The notes below the pieces were generated by a model, which ran no database searches, was not told where the DNA came from, and saw nothing but the letters and a program-made list of their open reading frames with translations. The translations under genes and the position numbers were made by a program. Shown in pieces: positions 34,574-43,400 of a stretch of DNA of 64,000 nucleotides. This stretch comes from Streptomyces asoensis (lineage in GTDB: Bacteria; Actinomycetota; Actinomycetes; Streptomycetales; Streptomycetaceae), in NCBI RefSeq assembly GCF_016860545.1, contig NZ_BNEB01000002.1, forward strand, positions 1,612,001 through 1,676,000, in the 5' to 3' direction. Each line of letters starts with the position of its first letter. Within the stretch, counting starts at the first letter, position 1.

Positions 34574-37374
34574 CACGCACCGGTCCGGCCCGCGGCGGCG
34601 GGCAGCAGGTCGTCCAGCAGGAAGTTGCCGTTGGTGCGGCCGCCGGGGCGGGCCGTGCGCAGGCGGTCCAGGAACAGCGCCACCCCGGCCGACCCGCTCG
34701 CGAGGTCGCAGCTCTCCCGCACGGTCTGTTCACCGGGGAAGACGATGCCCTCCGGTCGCTCTATCGCCATGCACAGAACGGACTCGGCCACCCGCTCCGC
34801 CTCCGCCAGCAACTCGGCGTCGCCGAGGAACTCGTAGGCGTCGAGCAGGACGTTGCCCAGTCCGCTCGTCCCGTGGAACAGCTGCGGGAACACCGTGTAC
34901 TTGCGGCGGACGTCGGGCAGCAGCGCGGCGATCCGCTCGCGCAGCACGGGATCGCCGGTGACGTGGTGGTAGCGCAGCAGGGTGGTGAGGACACCGGCCG
35001 TGCCGTGGTCCCAGTAGTGCCGTACGACCATGACGGGTCTGTCGTCCGTGGACACCGTCGCGGGGAACGACAGCCGGCCTCCGGCTCCGGCGACCACCTG
35101 GGACAGGTCGAAGTCGAGTGCGGCCCGGCCCAGTTCCAGCGACGCCGCATCCCCGGTGGCGCAGTGCAGGGCGAGCAGGAACAGGGCGATGCCGGCGGCG
35201 CCGTCCGCGTAGCCGATCGGGGTCGGCCGGCCCGCGTCGGGCCAGTGGGCCAGGCCGTCCTCGCGGTGCGCCGTGCGGGTCAGGTGAGCGCCGACGGCGA
35301 CGGCGCGGTCGAGGAACTCCGTGAGCCCCGCATCGAGCCACAGCCGCAGGCACGCCATGCCGTAGCCGGCCGCGCCGGTCAGTACACCGGGCTCGGACAG
35401 GGCCTGCGGGTGGCCGTGCGCGTCGTGGAGTGTCCGTACGGCGATGTCCAGGTGGCCGAGGGCCGACTGCGCCCAGGCCACGCCCGCCGCGCCGAAGTAC
35501 AGGCCGGCCGGCATCACGTCGTGCCCGGTGGAGTGCCGCAGAGCCCAGGCGTGCAGCTCGTCGGGCACCGTGCCCCGCAGCCGGTGCAGCACGTACAGCG
35601 GGCCGTACGCCCCGTGGGCGAGCGAGAGCGGATTGGTCCGGAACACCGTGACGTCGGCGGGGAACAACCGGTCCTGACGGTCGAGGTCGGCGGTTGCGGT
35701 CCAGAAGTCGGCGACACCCTCGAGCGTGGCCTCCACCCGCTTGTGCAGCTCGGCGCGCGCCGGCGCGTCCGTCACCGGGGGCAGACCCAGCGGGGGCGGC
35801 TGTCGCCAGGCGTCCGCGAGGGGCAGCGCCTCGATCCGCCGGCGCAGGTCGGCGGGGTCGGGCAGGTCGGCGTCCTCGTCGTACAGGTCGGTGATCAACC
35901 GGGTGAGTTCCGCCGGGAGTTCGAGGTCGGCGGCCGCCAGGGCCAGCAGTCTGCGCGGCATCGTCGGGTCGATGAAGTCGGTCTGGTGGCAGAGCAGGAC
36001 GCAGCCCAGGATCAGACCGCCGAGGGCGTAGTGATCGGTGCGCCGGTCGCCCTGCGCGGCGAGCCTCGCGCGACGGGTCACCATGCCGGGGGTGTAGAGC
36101 CGGGCCCCGCGCGCCGGGCCTGCGGGGGCGTCCTCGTGGAAGGCGGACTCCATGTCGATGATCACGGCCCGGTCGTCCCCGGTGACCATGACGTTGGTCA
36201 GCGACAGATCGCCCATCACGATGCCGCGTTCGTGGCACACGGCGATGGCGTCGGCCACCTGGAGCCACAGGGTGCGGAACCGCTCGTAGTAGTCGGTCAG
36301 GCGCTCGGCGCTCAGATCGAGGTTGTAGACGGGGTTCTCGACGATGCCGAGGTGCCCGAGATGGGTGCCCTCGATGAACTCCTCGACGAGGAACGAATGT
36401 TCCCAGTCGGTGAAGAACGCGATCGGGCGGACGAACAGGCCCGTGTCGGCGAGTTCCGTGAGGATGTCGTACTCGTGCCGCAGCAGCCGGACGGCGTCCG
36501 TTCCCTCCGGTCCGATCTGCACGCCGGGCCGGGCCTCACGGACGACCACGTCCGCGCCCGTCTCGTTGTCGATGCCGCGGTAGATGCCGCCGCGGTTGCA
36601 GAACTTCATCGCGCTCACGACGGTGAAGCGCCCGTCGGCGAGGGTGATGCCGGTGTCACCGCCCGCGGACCCGGTCGTCGCCCCGGGCGCGGCGTCGGCC
36701 CGTTGCGGGGCCGCGGGCTGCTCCGGGGCGGATTCCCCGGTGAAGGGATCCGTCACCCAGGCCGGGAGATGGAAGTACGGGTGCCGGATGTCCACGACCG
36801 GCTCGCCGTCCGGGGTGCGGATCAGCAGTTCCTTCATCCCGGAGGGCCGCATCCGGGAGATCGACACGAAACCACCGTAGCGGTAGTGGACCACCCGCGA
36901 TCCGGGATAGCGCCGGTCGGAGAGGATGTGCGGGCCGTCGAAGCCGGCCAGGGCCTCGGTCAGCGCGTCGCCGACCGCCCGGAACTCCCGCTCGTCGGCC
37001 GGATACACGGTGATGAACTTCCCGCTCGAACCCCTGGGGAAGGACTTGCCGTTGGACTCCAGCATCGCCGCCGGGTCCATCAGGAACTTGAAGTGCACGC
37101 CGGCGTCACGCAGCAGCGGCAGCACGGCGCGCAGGGTGGCGGCGCAGGTCGCGGAGGTGGCCGACACATGCAGCTTCCACCCCTGGGCGACGGCCGGCAC
37201 CTGCGGCGGCGAGGCCAGCAGCCAGTAGCCCCGGCGCCACAGCGGCCAGGAGGCGGGCATCACCGCCCGGTACTCGCGCAAGTGCTCTCCGCCGGGCGCG
37301 CGGCGCTCGAAGTCCTCGAACCAGCGCGGGTGGTTTGTCATATAGGTCTGGATGATTTCCCACTCGAGCTGCAT
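34573..37374 (-). CDS. Class III lanthionine synthetase (LanKC)
   Basis: A 933-residue three-domain enzyme. Residues 1-235 form the phospho-Ser/Thr lyase domain. A protein-kinase-like domain lies at about 250-525, with GDLSLTN at 388-394 and a DFG-equivalent IDMES near 407. A LanC-like cyclase runs from 545 to 933 with repeated GxxG motifs (AHGAYG, FGAAGVAW, LTGAAGYG, YADGAAGIAL). The cyclase zinc ligands of class I, II and IV are missing: WDHG stands where WCxG is expected and LFHG where CHG is expected. This places it in class III, which phosphorylates and eliminates Ser/Thr, then forms lanthionine or labionin. The adjacent precursor genes are its substrates. ATG 37374 suits the AGGGG site better than ATG 37383. 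Confidence 0.95.
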   Translation of the reverse strand: MQLEWEIIQTYMTNHPRWFEDFERRAPGGEHLREYRAVMPASWPLWRRGYWLLASPPQVPAVAQGWKLHVSATSATCAATLRAVLPLLRDAGVHFKFLMDPAAMLESNGKSFPRGSSGKFITVYPADEREFRAVGDALTEALAGFDGPHILSDRRYPGSRVVHYRYGGFVSISRMRPSGMKELLIRTPDGEPVVDIRHPYFHLPAWVTDPFTGESAPEQPAAPQRADAAPGATTGSAGGDTGITLADGRFTVVSAMKFCNRGGIYRGIDNETGADVVVREARPGVQIGPEGTDAVRLLRHEYDILTELADTGLFVRPIAFFTDWEHSFLVEEFIEGTHLGHLGIVENPVYNLDLSAERLTDYYERFRTLWLQVADAIAVCHERGIVMGDLSLTNVMVTGDDRAVIIDMESAFHEDAPAGPARGARLYTPGMVTRRARLAAQGDRRTDHYALGGLILGCVLLCHQTDFIDPTMPRRLLALAAADLELPAELTRLITDLYDEDADLPDPADLRRRIEALPLADAWRQPPPLGLPPVTDAPARAELHKRVEATLEGVADFWTATADLDRQDRLFPADVTVFRTNPLSLAHGAYGPLYVLHRLRGTVPDELHAWALRHSTGHDVMPAGLYFGAAGVAWAQSALGHLDIAVRTLHDAHGHPQALSEPGVLTGAAGYGMACLRLWLDAGLTEFLDRAVAVGAHLTRTAHREDGLAHWPDAGRPTPIGYADGAAGIALFLLALHCATGDAASLELGRAALDFDLSQVVAGAGGRLSFPATVSTDDRPVMVVRHYWDHGTAGVLTTLLRYHHVTGDPVLRERIAALLPDVRRKYTVFPQLFHGTSGLGNVLLDAYEFLGDAELLAEAERVAESVLCMAIERPEGIVFPGEQTVRESCDLASGSAGVALFLDRLRTARPGGRTNGNFLLDDLLPAAAGRTGA

Positions 37375-37485
37375 TCCGCCCATCCCCTCTGCCGAGACCG
37401 GAAGTTGATGACGCGCCGTCCGGACGGGCCGGGGAACCGCTGTCCCCGGCCCGGCGGAACGCCGCGATCGCGCGAACGCCAGCTG

Positions 37486-37686
37486 TCAGAAACAGCTGAT
37501 GTTGTGGCAGGAGCCCCCGCTTCCGGCGGGGTCGCTGATGATGGAGGCCTCCCTCTCGGGGTTGAGCTTCTGCAGACCCAGAACGGCGTCCTGGCCGGCC
37601 GCCAGGTGTGCCTCCACGTCGCCGTCGGCCTGTGCGGCGTCCCCGGGCTCGACGGGCTCGGTGTCGGGACGGATCTCCTCGGACAT
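37486..37686 (-). CDS. Class III lanthipeptide precursor 1
   Basis: A 66-residue precursor. The acidic leader contains VLGLQKLNPE, matching the LLxLQ-type recognition helix of class III leaders. The C-terminal core SIISDPAGSGGSCHNISCF holds five serines and two cysteines, with two Ser-x-x-Ser...Cys arrangements (SIIS then C60; SGGS then C65) suited to lanthionine or labionin rings. ATG 37686 follows GAGGAG at seven bases. It lies 111 bases upstream of lanKC on the same strand. The core is identical to that of precursor 2. Confidence 0.9.
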   Translation of the reverse strand: MSEEIRPDTEPVEPGDAAQADGDVEAHLAAGQDAVLGLQKLNPEREASIISDPAGSGGSCHNISCF

Positions 37687-37784
37687 GGCGTCACTCCTCA
37701 CATCGACTGGTACGGGGTGTACGGCGTTGCCGCGGTTCTCCGGCCGCAGGGCTCCCTGGACGCCCGGCGCCGGTCATCGGCCCT

Positions 37785-37997
37785 CTAGAAGCAGCTGATG
37801 TTGTGGCAGGAGCCCCCGCTTCCCGCGGGGTCGCTGATGATGGAGGCCTCCTTCTCCGGGTCGAGCCGCTGAAGTTGCAGGACGGCGTCGGCGAGCGAGT
37901 GGGCGGCCACCTCGGCCGCGCGGGCCACCTCGGCGGCCTTCTCGACCTTGGTGGAGTCGTCCTCGCCCTGCACGGGTACCTGCTCCGCTTCCGCCAT
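37785..37997 (-). CDS. Class III lanthipeptide precursor 2
   Basis: A 70-residue precursor. Its leader is longer and more helical (VEKAAEVARAAEVAAHSLADAV) but keeps the VLQLQRLDPE recognition motif. The core, SIISDPAGSGGSCHNISCF, matches precursor 1 residue for residue, and the DNA over the core differs at only a few bases, so one gene probably arose by recent duplication with leader divergence or core conversion. ATG 37997 has GGGAG upstream. As the first gene of the leftward operon it should be the most abundantly made. Confidence 0.9.
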   Translation of the reverse strand: MAEAEQVPVQGEDDSTKVEKAAEVARAAEVAAHSLADAVLQLQRLDPEKEASIISDPAGSGGSCHNISCF

Positions 37998-38000
37998 GGG

Positions 38001-38261
38001 ATCTCCCTCCCTCGTGAGCATGAGGCCGGTCCGGCCCATCCCGGTCCGGCTGGCCCCAGACGGTAGGAACCCCCGCCACAAGAGCGGTTGACGGACGGTG
38101 AACACGCAGCTCCGGCCCCCTGTGGAGGGATGCCGAGGAGCCCCTCCGGGTGTGCGCCGACCGCCGCCGTTCCGCACCACGCAGGCCTGACCTGCACATA
38201 TACCGTTTTCGAACCGCTTCGCAGCCACGGGTTCGACACTCGGGCCGGTGAAGGACGACCT
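38001..38261. promoter_or_regulatory. Divergent promoter region of the RiPP cluster with SARP-like repeat
   Basis: This gap separates the leftward precursor/lanKC operon from the rightward radical SAM operon. At 38086-38092 and 38097-38103 lie GGTTGAC and GGTGAAC, two related heptamers with a 4-base spacer and so an 11-base period, the spacing used by SARP activators. The cluster encodes a SARP. A TATACC-like box lies near 38198. Assignment of these boxes to specific promoters is speculative. Confidence 0.4.
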
Positions 38262-38297
38262 GTGCCGGACCACGGCCTCACCGAGAAGGGGGCGGCC

Positions 38298-39395
38298 ATG
38301 CGGCTGGCCGAGCTGATGGCGCTGCGCCAGAGGATCGCGGCGGGCGTCCTGGTCTCGCTCACCGAGCGCTGCCCGCTGAGCTGCGCCCACTGCTCCACGG
38401 CCGCCACCCGCCTCGGCCGCGACCTCGACGAGGCGGCGCTGCTCGGCTTCCTGCGGACCTTCACGTCCGCGGACCGCCCGGACGTGCTGATGCTGACCGG
38501 CGGCGAGCCCCTGCTGCGGCCCGGCCTGGTGATCGAAGCGGCCACCGCCGCCCGCTCGCGCGGCACCCGCACGGCGGTGCTCTCCGGCGCGTTCTTCGCC
38601 GACGGCGGCCCGCTGCCGTCCACCGTGCGGGAAGTCGCCCGCGCCGTCGACCACTTCTCGCTCAGCCTCGACGCGTTCCACGAGCGCTACGTCCCGCGCC
38701 GGAACGTGTTCGACGTGCTCGACGCACTGCTCGGCACCGGCGTCCACGTCAGCCTGCACCTCCTCGCGGACGGCCCGGCGGACCCCTACCCCGACGAGGT
38801 CGGCGCGCAGGTCCGGCGCCGCTTCGGAACCGACGTACCGATGCTCGTCGGGCAGGTGCGCCCGGTGGGCCGCGGCGGCACGCTGCGCCCGCGCCCCCGC
38901 CCGCCGGCCGGCCCCGACCCGTGGGCGGCCGCCCCCTGCGACATGGCCGCCTGGCCGGTCGTCACCACCGACGGCGCCGTCACTGCCTGCTGCAACCAGG
39001 ACGTCGCCGACCGCCGGGTGCGCCCCGGCCACCTCGGCCTCGGCGACATCCGTACGACGACCTGGCAGACCGTGCGCGAGCGGGCGCGGGCCCGCCCGAT
39101 GCTGCGGATGATCCGCACGGTGGGCCCCGTGCACATCGCCACCCGCGCCGGCCTTCCCGCCGACGGCTACTGCGCCACCTGCCACCGGCTCGACGGTTCG
39201 GACGCGGCACGGGAGTGGACCGACCGCGCGGGCACCGGCCCGGCCGGCGAGCTGCTCCAGTCGGCCGCGGTGCACAGGGGCGAGGCGGGGGGCCCCGCGG
39301 CGCTCGTGGCCCGCCACGGCCCCGCGCGCCACGCGCACCTGGTCGACCCGGGCCAGGGCCCGGCCGTCCGCCCCCGGCAGGAGCACACGCCGTGA
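38298..39395 (+). CDS. Radical SAM enzyme with SPASM-like auxiliary cysteines
   Basis: A 365-residue enzyme. C25-x3-C29-x2-C32 (CPLSCAHC) binds the radical SAM [4Fe-4S] cluster, and TGGEPLLRP near residue 67 is the SAM-contacting GGE motif. C214, C231, C232, C292 and C295 in the C-terminal third look like ligands for an auxiliary SPASM-like cluster, typical of peptide-modifying members. The last ~65 residues are low-complexity. Its TGA overlaps the next gene's GTG. ATG 38298 (AAGGGGG upstream) was used, but GTG 38262 has an even better GAAGGA site seven bases away and may be the true start. Peptide substrate: the nearby 81-residue protein or the lanthipeptide precursors. Confidence 0.85.
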   Translation: MRLAELMALRQRIAAGVLVSLTERCPLSCAHCSTAATRLGRDLDEAALLGFLRTFTSADRPDVLMLTGGEPLLRPGLVIEAATAARSRGTRTAVLSGAFFADGGPLPSTVREVARAVDHFSLSLDAFHERYVPRRNVFDVLDALLGTGVHVSLHLLADGPADPYPDEVGAQVRRRFGTDVPMLVGQVRPVGRGGTLRPRPRPPAGPDPWAAAPCDMAAWPVVTTDGAVTACCNQDVADRRVRPGHLGLGDIRTTTWQTVRERARARPMLRMIRTVGPVHIATRAGLPADGYCATCHRLDGSDAAREWTDRAGTGPAGELLQSAAVHRGEAGGPAALVARHGPARHAHLVDPGQGPAVRPRQEHTP

Positions 39396-40132
39396 CGACG
39401 CCGTCCGGCCCCCTCGCCGCCGCACCGGGCGTGTGCCACACCCGGGCACCTCTCGGAGCGGAACTGCGCACCGTCCTCGCGCTGGTGGCCCCCGTCCTGC
39501 ACCACAGCGCCGCCCGGCTGTGGCAGCCGCAGGACCTGCGGGCACGCTATCTGCGCTATCTCGTCACGATGCACACGGTCATCCGGGCCTCCGTACCGTT
39601 GATGGAACGGGCCCGGGCCGCCTGCCGCGACGCGCCCGCCACCGACCCGGCGGCCGGGCCGCTGTACCGCTACCTGACGGCGCACATCCCGCGCGAACGC
39701 CACCACGACACCTGGCTGCTGCGGGACATGGAGGCCGCCGGGCTCCACCCCGGTCACGAACTCGCCCGGCCCCCCTCACCGGAGGTCGCCCGGCTGGTCG
39801 GCGCCCAGTACTACTGGATCGACCACTTCCACCCGCTGAGCCTGCTCGGCTATGTGGCGGTACTCGAACTCAACGCTCCCGCACCGTCGTTGATCCCCCT
39901 GCTGGCCGCCCGCACGGGTCTGCCCCCGGCCGCCTTCGACACCCTGCGCCTGCATGCGGAGATCGACGACGGCCACAGTACGGCGGTGCTGGGAGCCCTC
40001 GACGAGAGCGCGCCGGCGCCACAGGTGCGGGCGGCGGTCAGGCTGAGCGCACTGCACACCGTGACGGCGCTCGCCGACGTACTGAACTCCCTGGCCGACC
40101 TGACGGACCGCACCGGTGGTCCCGCGGAATGA
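39392..40132 (+). CDS. Heme-oxygenase-fold (TenA/diiron-like) protein
   Basis: A 246-residue all-helical protein coupled to the radical SAM gene by a GTGA overlap. Histidine and acidic pairs spaced along helices (RERHHDTWLLRDMEAAG around 105-121, YYWIDHFHPLS around 141-151, HAEIDDGHSTAVL around 188-200) fit the iron-binding heme-oxygenase-like oxidase group or a TenA-like protein. The role is unknown; in this position it may oxidise or stabilise the peptide product, or partner the radical SAM enzyme. No signal peptide or membrane segment. Confidence 0.65.
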   Translation: MTTPSGPLAAAPGVCHTRAPLGAELRTVLALVAPVLHHSAARLWQPQDLRARYLRYLVTMHTVIRASVPLMERARAACRDAPATDPAAGPLYRYLTAHIPRERHHDTWLLRDMEAAGLHPGHELARPPSPEVARLVGAQYYWIDHFHPLSLLGYVAVLELNAPAPSLIPLLAARTGLPPAAFDTLRLHAEIDDGHSTAVLGALDESAPAPQVRAAVRLSALHTVTALADVLNSLADLTDRTGGPAE

Positions 40133-40145
40133 GAGGAGCCCTGAC

Positions 40146-40391
40146 ATGACAGCGGACAGCGGTGGGGAAAGCGCCGTCGACGGCGCGGGGGAGCACGACA
40201 CCGGATCCGTCCTGCGGGCCCTGGAACAAGCAGGCTTCCCCGTGCGGGCGTTCACCGGCGAACAGCGTGCCGTCTTCGCCGGGCTCACCCCGCAGGAGCT
40301 CGCACTGATCCTCGACCTGAAGACGCGGCTCGACGCCGTGGAGCCGGAAGTGCAGGCGCACACCGTCGTCGCGGGCGCGGCCCTGTTCTGA
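40146..40391 (+). CDS. Small 'aroma-sacti cluster'-like peptide/protein
   Basis: An 81-residue acidic protein with a strong GAGGAG site upstream of ATG 40146. The middle (VLRALEQAGFPVRAFT, then FAGLTPQELALILDLKTRL) and the end PEVQAHTVVAGAALF follow the pattern I remember from short actinobacterial proteins annotated as aroma-sacti cluster domain, which sit beside radical SAM genes. That recall is from memory and is not verified here. It has no cysteine, so it cannot form sactipeptide thioethers by itself. It may be a radical SAM substrate whose tail TVVAGAALF is released, or a peptide-binding carrier domain. Confidence 0.65.
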   Translation: MTADSGGESAVDGAGEHDTGSVLRALEQAGFPVRAFTGEQRAVFAGLTPQELALILDLKTRLDAVEPEVQAHTVVAGAALF

Positions 40392-40498
40392 GCGGCCCGC
40401 ACGAGCGGCCGGGCACCACGGGCCGCACGAGGGGCCGGCGGCGCACGACCGGCCGTACCCGCGACGACGTCCGACGGCGAACAGCGAGGGGACCGCTC

Positions 40499-43400
40499 AT
40501 GCAGCAACGCAAGGTCATCACCGCGCTCTTCTGCGATCTGGTCGGGTCCACCGAGCTGTCCGGGACGCTGGAGCCGGAGACGCTGCGCTCCGTGGTGCTG
40601 CGCTACTTCGACGCGATGCGCGGCGGGATCGAGTCGCACGGGGGGACGGTGGAGAAGTTCATCGGGGACGCCGTGATGGCCGTGTTCGGCGTGCCGCACG
40701 TCCACGAGGACGACGCGCACCGGGCCGCCTCGGCGGCCCTGGAGATGATCGCCGCCCTGGACGGGCTCAACACCGAGCTGGACCGGGACTTCGGCAGCAC
40801 CCTCGCGGTCCGCATCGGCCTGAACAGCGGGGAGGCCGTCACCTCGCAGGACCTGGAGAACGACGGCACGGTCGTCTCGGGCGAGGTGGTCAACGTCGCC
40901 GCCCGGCTCGAGCAGGCGGCGCAGCCCGGACACATCCTCATCGGCCCCGCGACCCGCACGCTCCTGGGCCCCGCGGCGGTCGTCGAAGCCGTCGGCCCCC
41001 TCACCCTCAAGGGCAAGCGCGACCCCGTCGACGCGTTCCGGCTGCTCCGCCTCACAGCCCAGGACGGGCCCCCGGGTGCGGCGCGGCCCGCTGCCGACCT
41101 CGTCGCACGGACGCGGGAGTATGACCGGCTGGCGACGGCGTGGAGGCGGGCTTCGCGCGACGGCACCGGCCGTCTGATCCGGCTCACCGGAGACGCCGGC
41201 ATCGGCAAGACGCGCCTGCTGCGGGAATGGCTCGCGGCCCGGTCCGCCGAGGGCTCCCTCGTCGGCACCGGCCGCTGCCACTCCTACCGCGACGAGGCCA
41301 GCCTGGCCCCGCTGGCGGCCGCGATCAGGGAGGTGCTGGACACCGCGACCGCCGGAACGGCACCGGCGGCCGTACGCTCCGGGGCACCGCAGGGCCCCGC
41401 CCCGGCCCGGCCGTGGGACGGCGCCGCCTACGAGGTGCTGCGCGGCGGACTGCTCGCGGACGGCACGCCGAGCCCGTCCGCCGAGGCGACCTGGGCGGCC
41501 GCCGCGGCGGTGCTGCGCGGCCTGACCGCCGTGGGACCGGTCGCGCTCGTCCTGGACGAGCTCCAGTGGGCCCGACCTCAACTCCTCGAAGGCATAGTCC
41601 GGTTGACCGAGGTTCTGGCCAAATCACCCGTCCTGCTGATCTGCTCGCAGCGCCCTGGCGAGGACGAGCGGCCGACCACCGCCGACGAGATCCGTCTGCG
41701 CCCGCTGTCCCGGGCCGACTCGCTGCGCCTGGCCCGGGCCCTCGCCGGCGCCGGCCCCGACGACGGCGTACTGCACACGGTCGTGGAGCGCGCCGAGGGC
41801 AACCCGCTGCACCTGGAACAGCTGCTGACCATGGTCGAGGACGGGGCCGACCCGGGCGGGCTGCCCGTGACCGTCACCGCCGTCCTCGCGGCCCGCATCG
41901 ACGTCCTGCCGCAGCCGCAGCGAACGGTGCTCGACGCGGGCGCGGTGATCGGCCGCCGGTTCACCGTCGAGGAGGTCCGCCGGCTCCTCGACGACCCGCC
42001 CGCGGAGACCGCCCTCCCGGAGCACACGCCCGTGACGGGCGCGGTGCACGAACTGGTACGACGCGGCCTCGTCGAACCGGCTCCCGGGGCCCCGGCGACG
42101 TACCGCTTCAGCTCCGGGCTGTTGCGCGACGTCACCTACCGGTGCCTGAGCAAGAGCCGGCGGGCCGCCTGGCACGAGCGACTGGCGACCCGCCCAGGCA
42201 CCGCGCCCGCCCTGGCCTCGCACCACCTGGAAGCGGCCTACGTGCTCCGGCGCGACCTCGGGCTGCGGGGTGAACACGTCGAGGGCCTGCGGGGCCGGGC
42301 CGCCGACGCACTCAGCCGGGCCGGCCGGCACGCGCTCGCCCGCGCCGACCTGTCCTGGTCGGCGGAGCTGCACGCCCGTTCCCTGGCCCACTGCGCCCCC
42401 GGCGAGGCGCGGTGGCGCCATGCCGCGCAGGGACTGGGAGAGACCTGGCTGGCACTCGGCCGGACCGGCGAGGGCGGGGACCTGCTCACCCAGGTGCGTG
42501 ACGCGGCGGCCACGGCCGAGGACCGGCTCTCCGGCGCCCACGCCGGCCTGCAACTGGCCTCCCTGTATCCCGACGCCTCGCCGACGGCGGCCGCCGACGC
42601 CGCACGCGCCGCACTCGCGGTGTTCGGGGAGTTCGACGACCGGCTGGGCCTGGCACGCGCCCATGTCCGGCTCGCGCAGGAGCAGCAGTACGCCGGGCGG
42701 CATCGCGCCGCGAGCGATCTGCTGGCCGTCGCGCTGGGCCACGCACTGGCCGCCGACGCCGCGCCGGAGCGGGCGATGGCGCTCGGCGCGCTCGGCATCT
42801 CCCTGTGGCACGGACCCACCCCGGCCGGCGAAGCGATCGAGCGCTGCCGGGCCCTGCTCGCCGAGCACGGCCCCGGCAACCCCGTCGTGGTGGTCGCGCT
42901 GAACTATCCGCTGGCGAATCTGCTCGCCCTGTGCGGCCGGACCGGCGAGGCGCGTGGCTGCCTGACGGACGCGGAGCGGTTCGCCGTCGGGCTCGGCTAC
43001 GCGGAAGTGGCCGCGTTCGGGCCGCTGTTCGCCGCCGGGGTGGAGGTCCTCGCGGGATCGACGGCGCAGGCGGAGCGGTTGTTGCGGCAGGCCGTGGAGA
43101 CGTTCCGCACGGTGGGCGGTCCGCAGCTGCACGCGGCCGCCTGCCGGGACCTCGCACGGGTGCTCCTGGCCCGCGGCCTGCCCTGGCCCGCGGCGCCGGA
43201 CGACATCCGTGACGTCACCCCGGGCCCCGAGCCCGCCGGTGCGGGCCGGCCGGGCGAGGCCGTCCCGGCGCCGGCCATGGCGCTGCCCCCGGCGGACGCT
43301 GCCGACGACTTCGGGGTGCGTGCCCTGGCCGCCGCCGCGGCCGGGAACGCCCCAGACGCGCTGCGGCTGGCCCGCCGCGCGGTGGCGGCGGCGGACACCA

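Noticed and set aside
40146..40391. The 81-residue protein as a sactipeptide precursor
   Set aside because: It contains no cysteine, so it cannot supply sulfur for sactionine bridges; a different radical SAM role is kept open.
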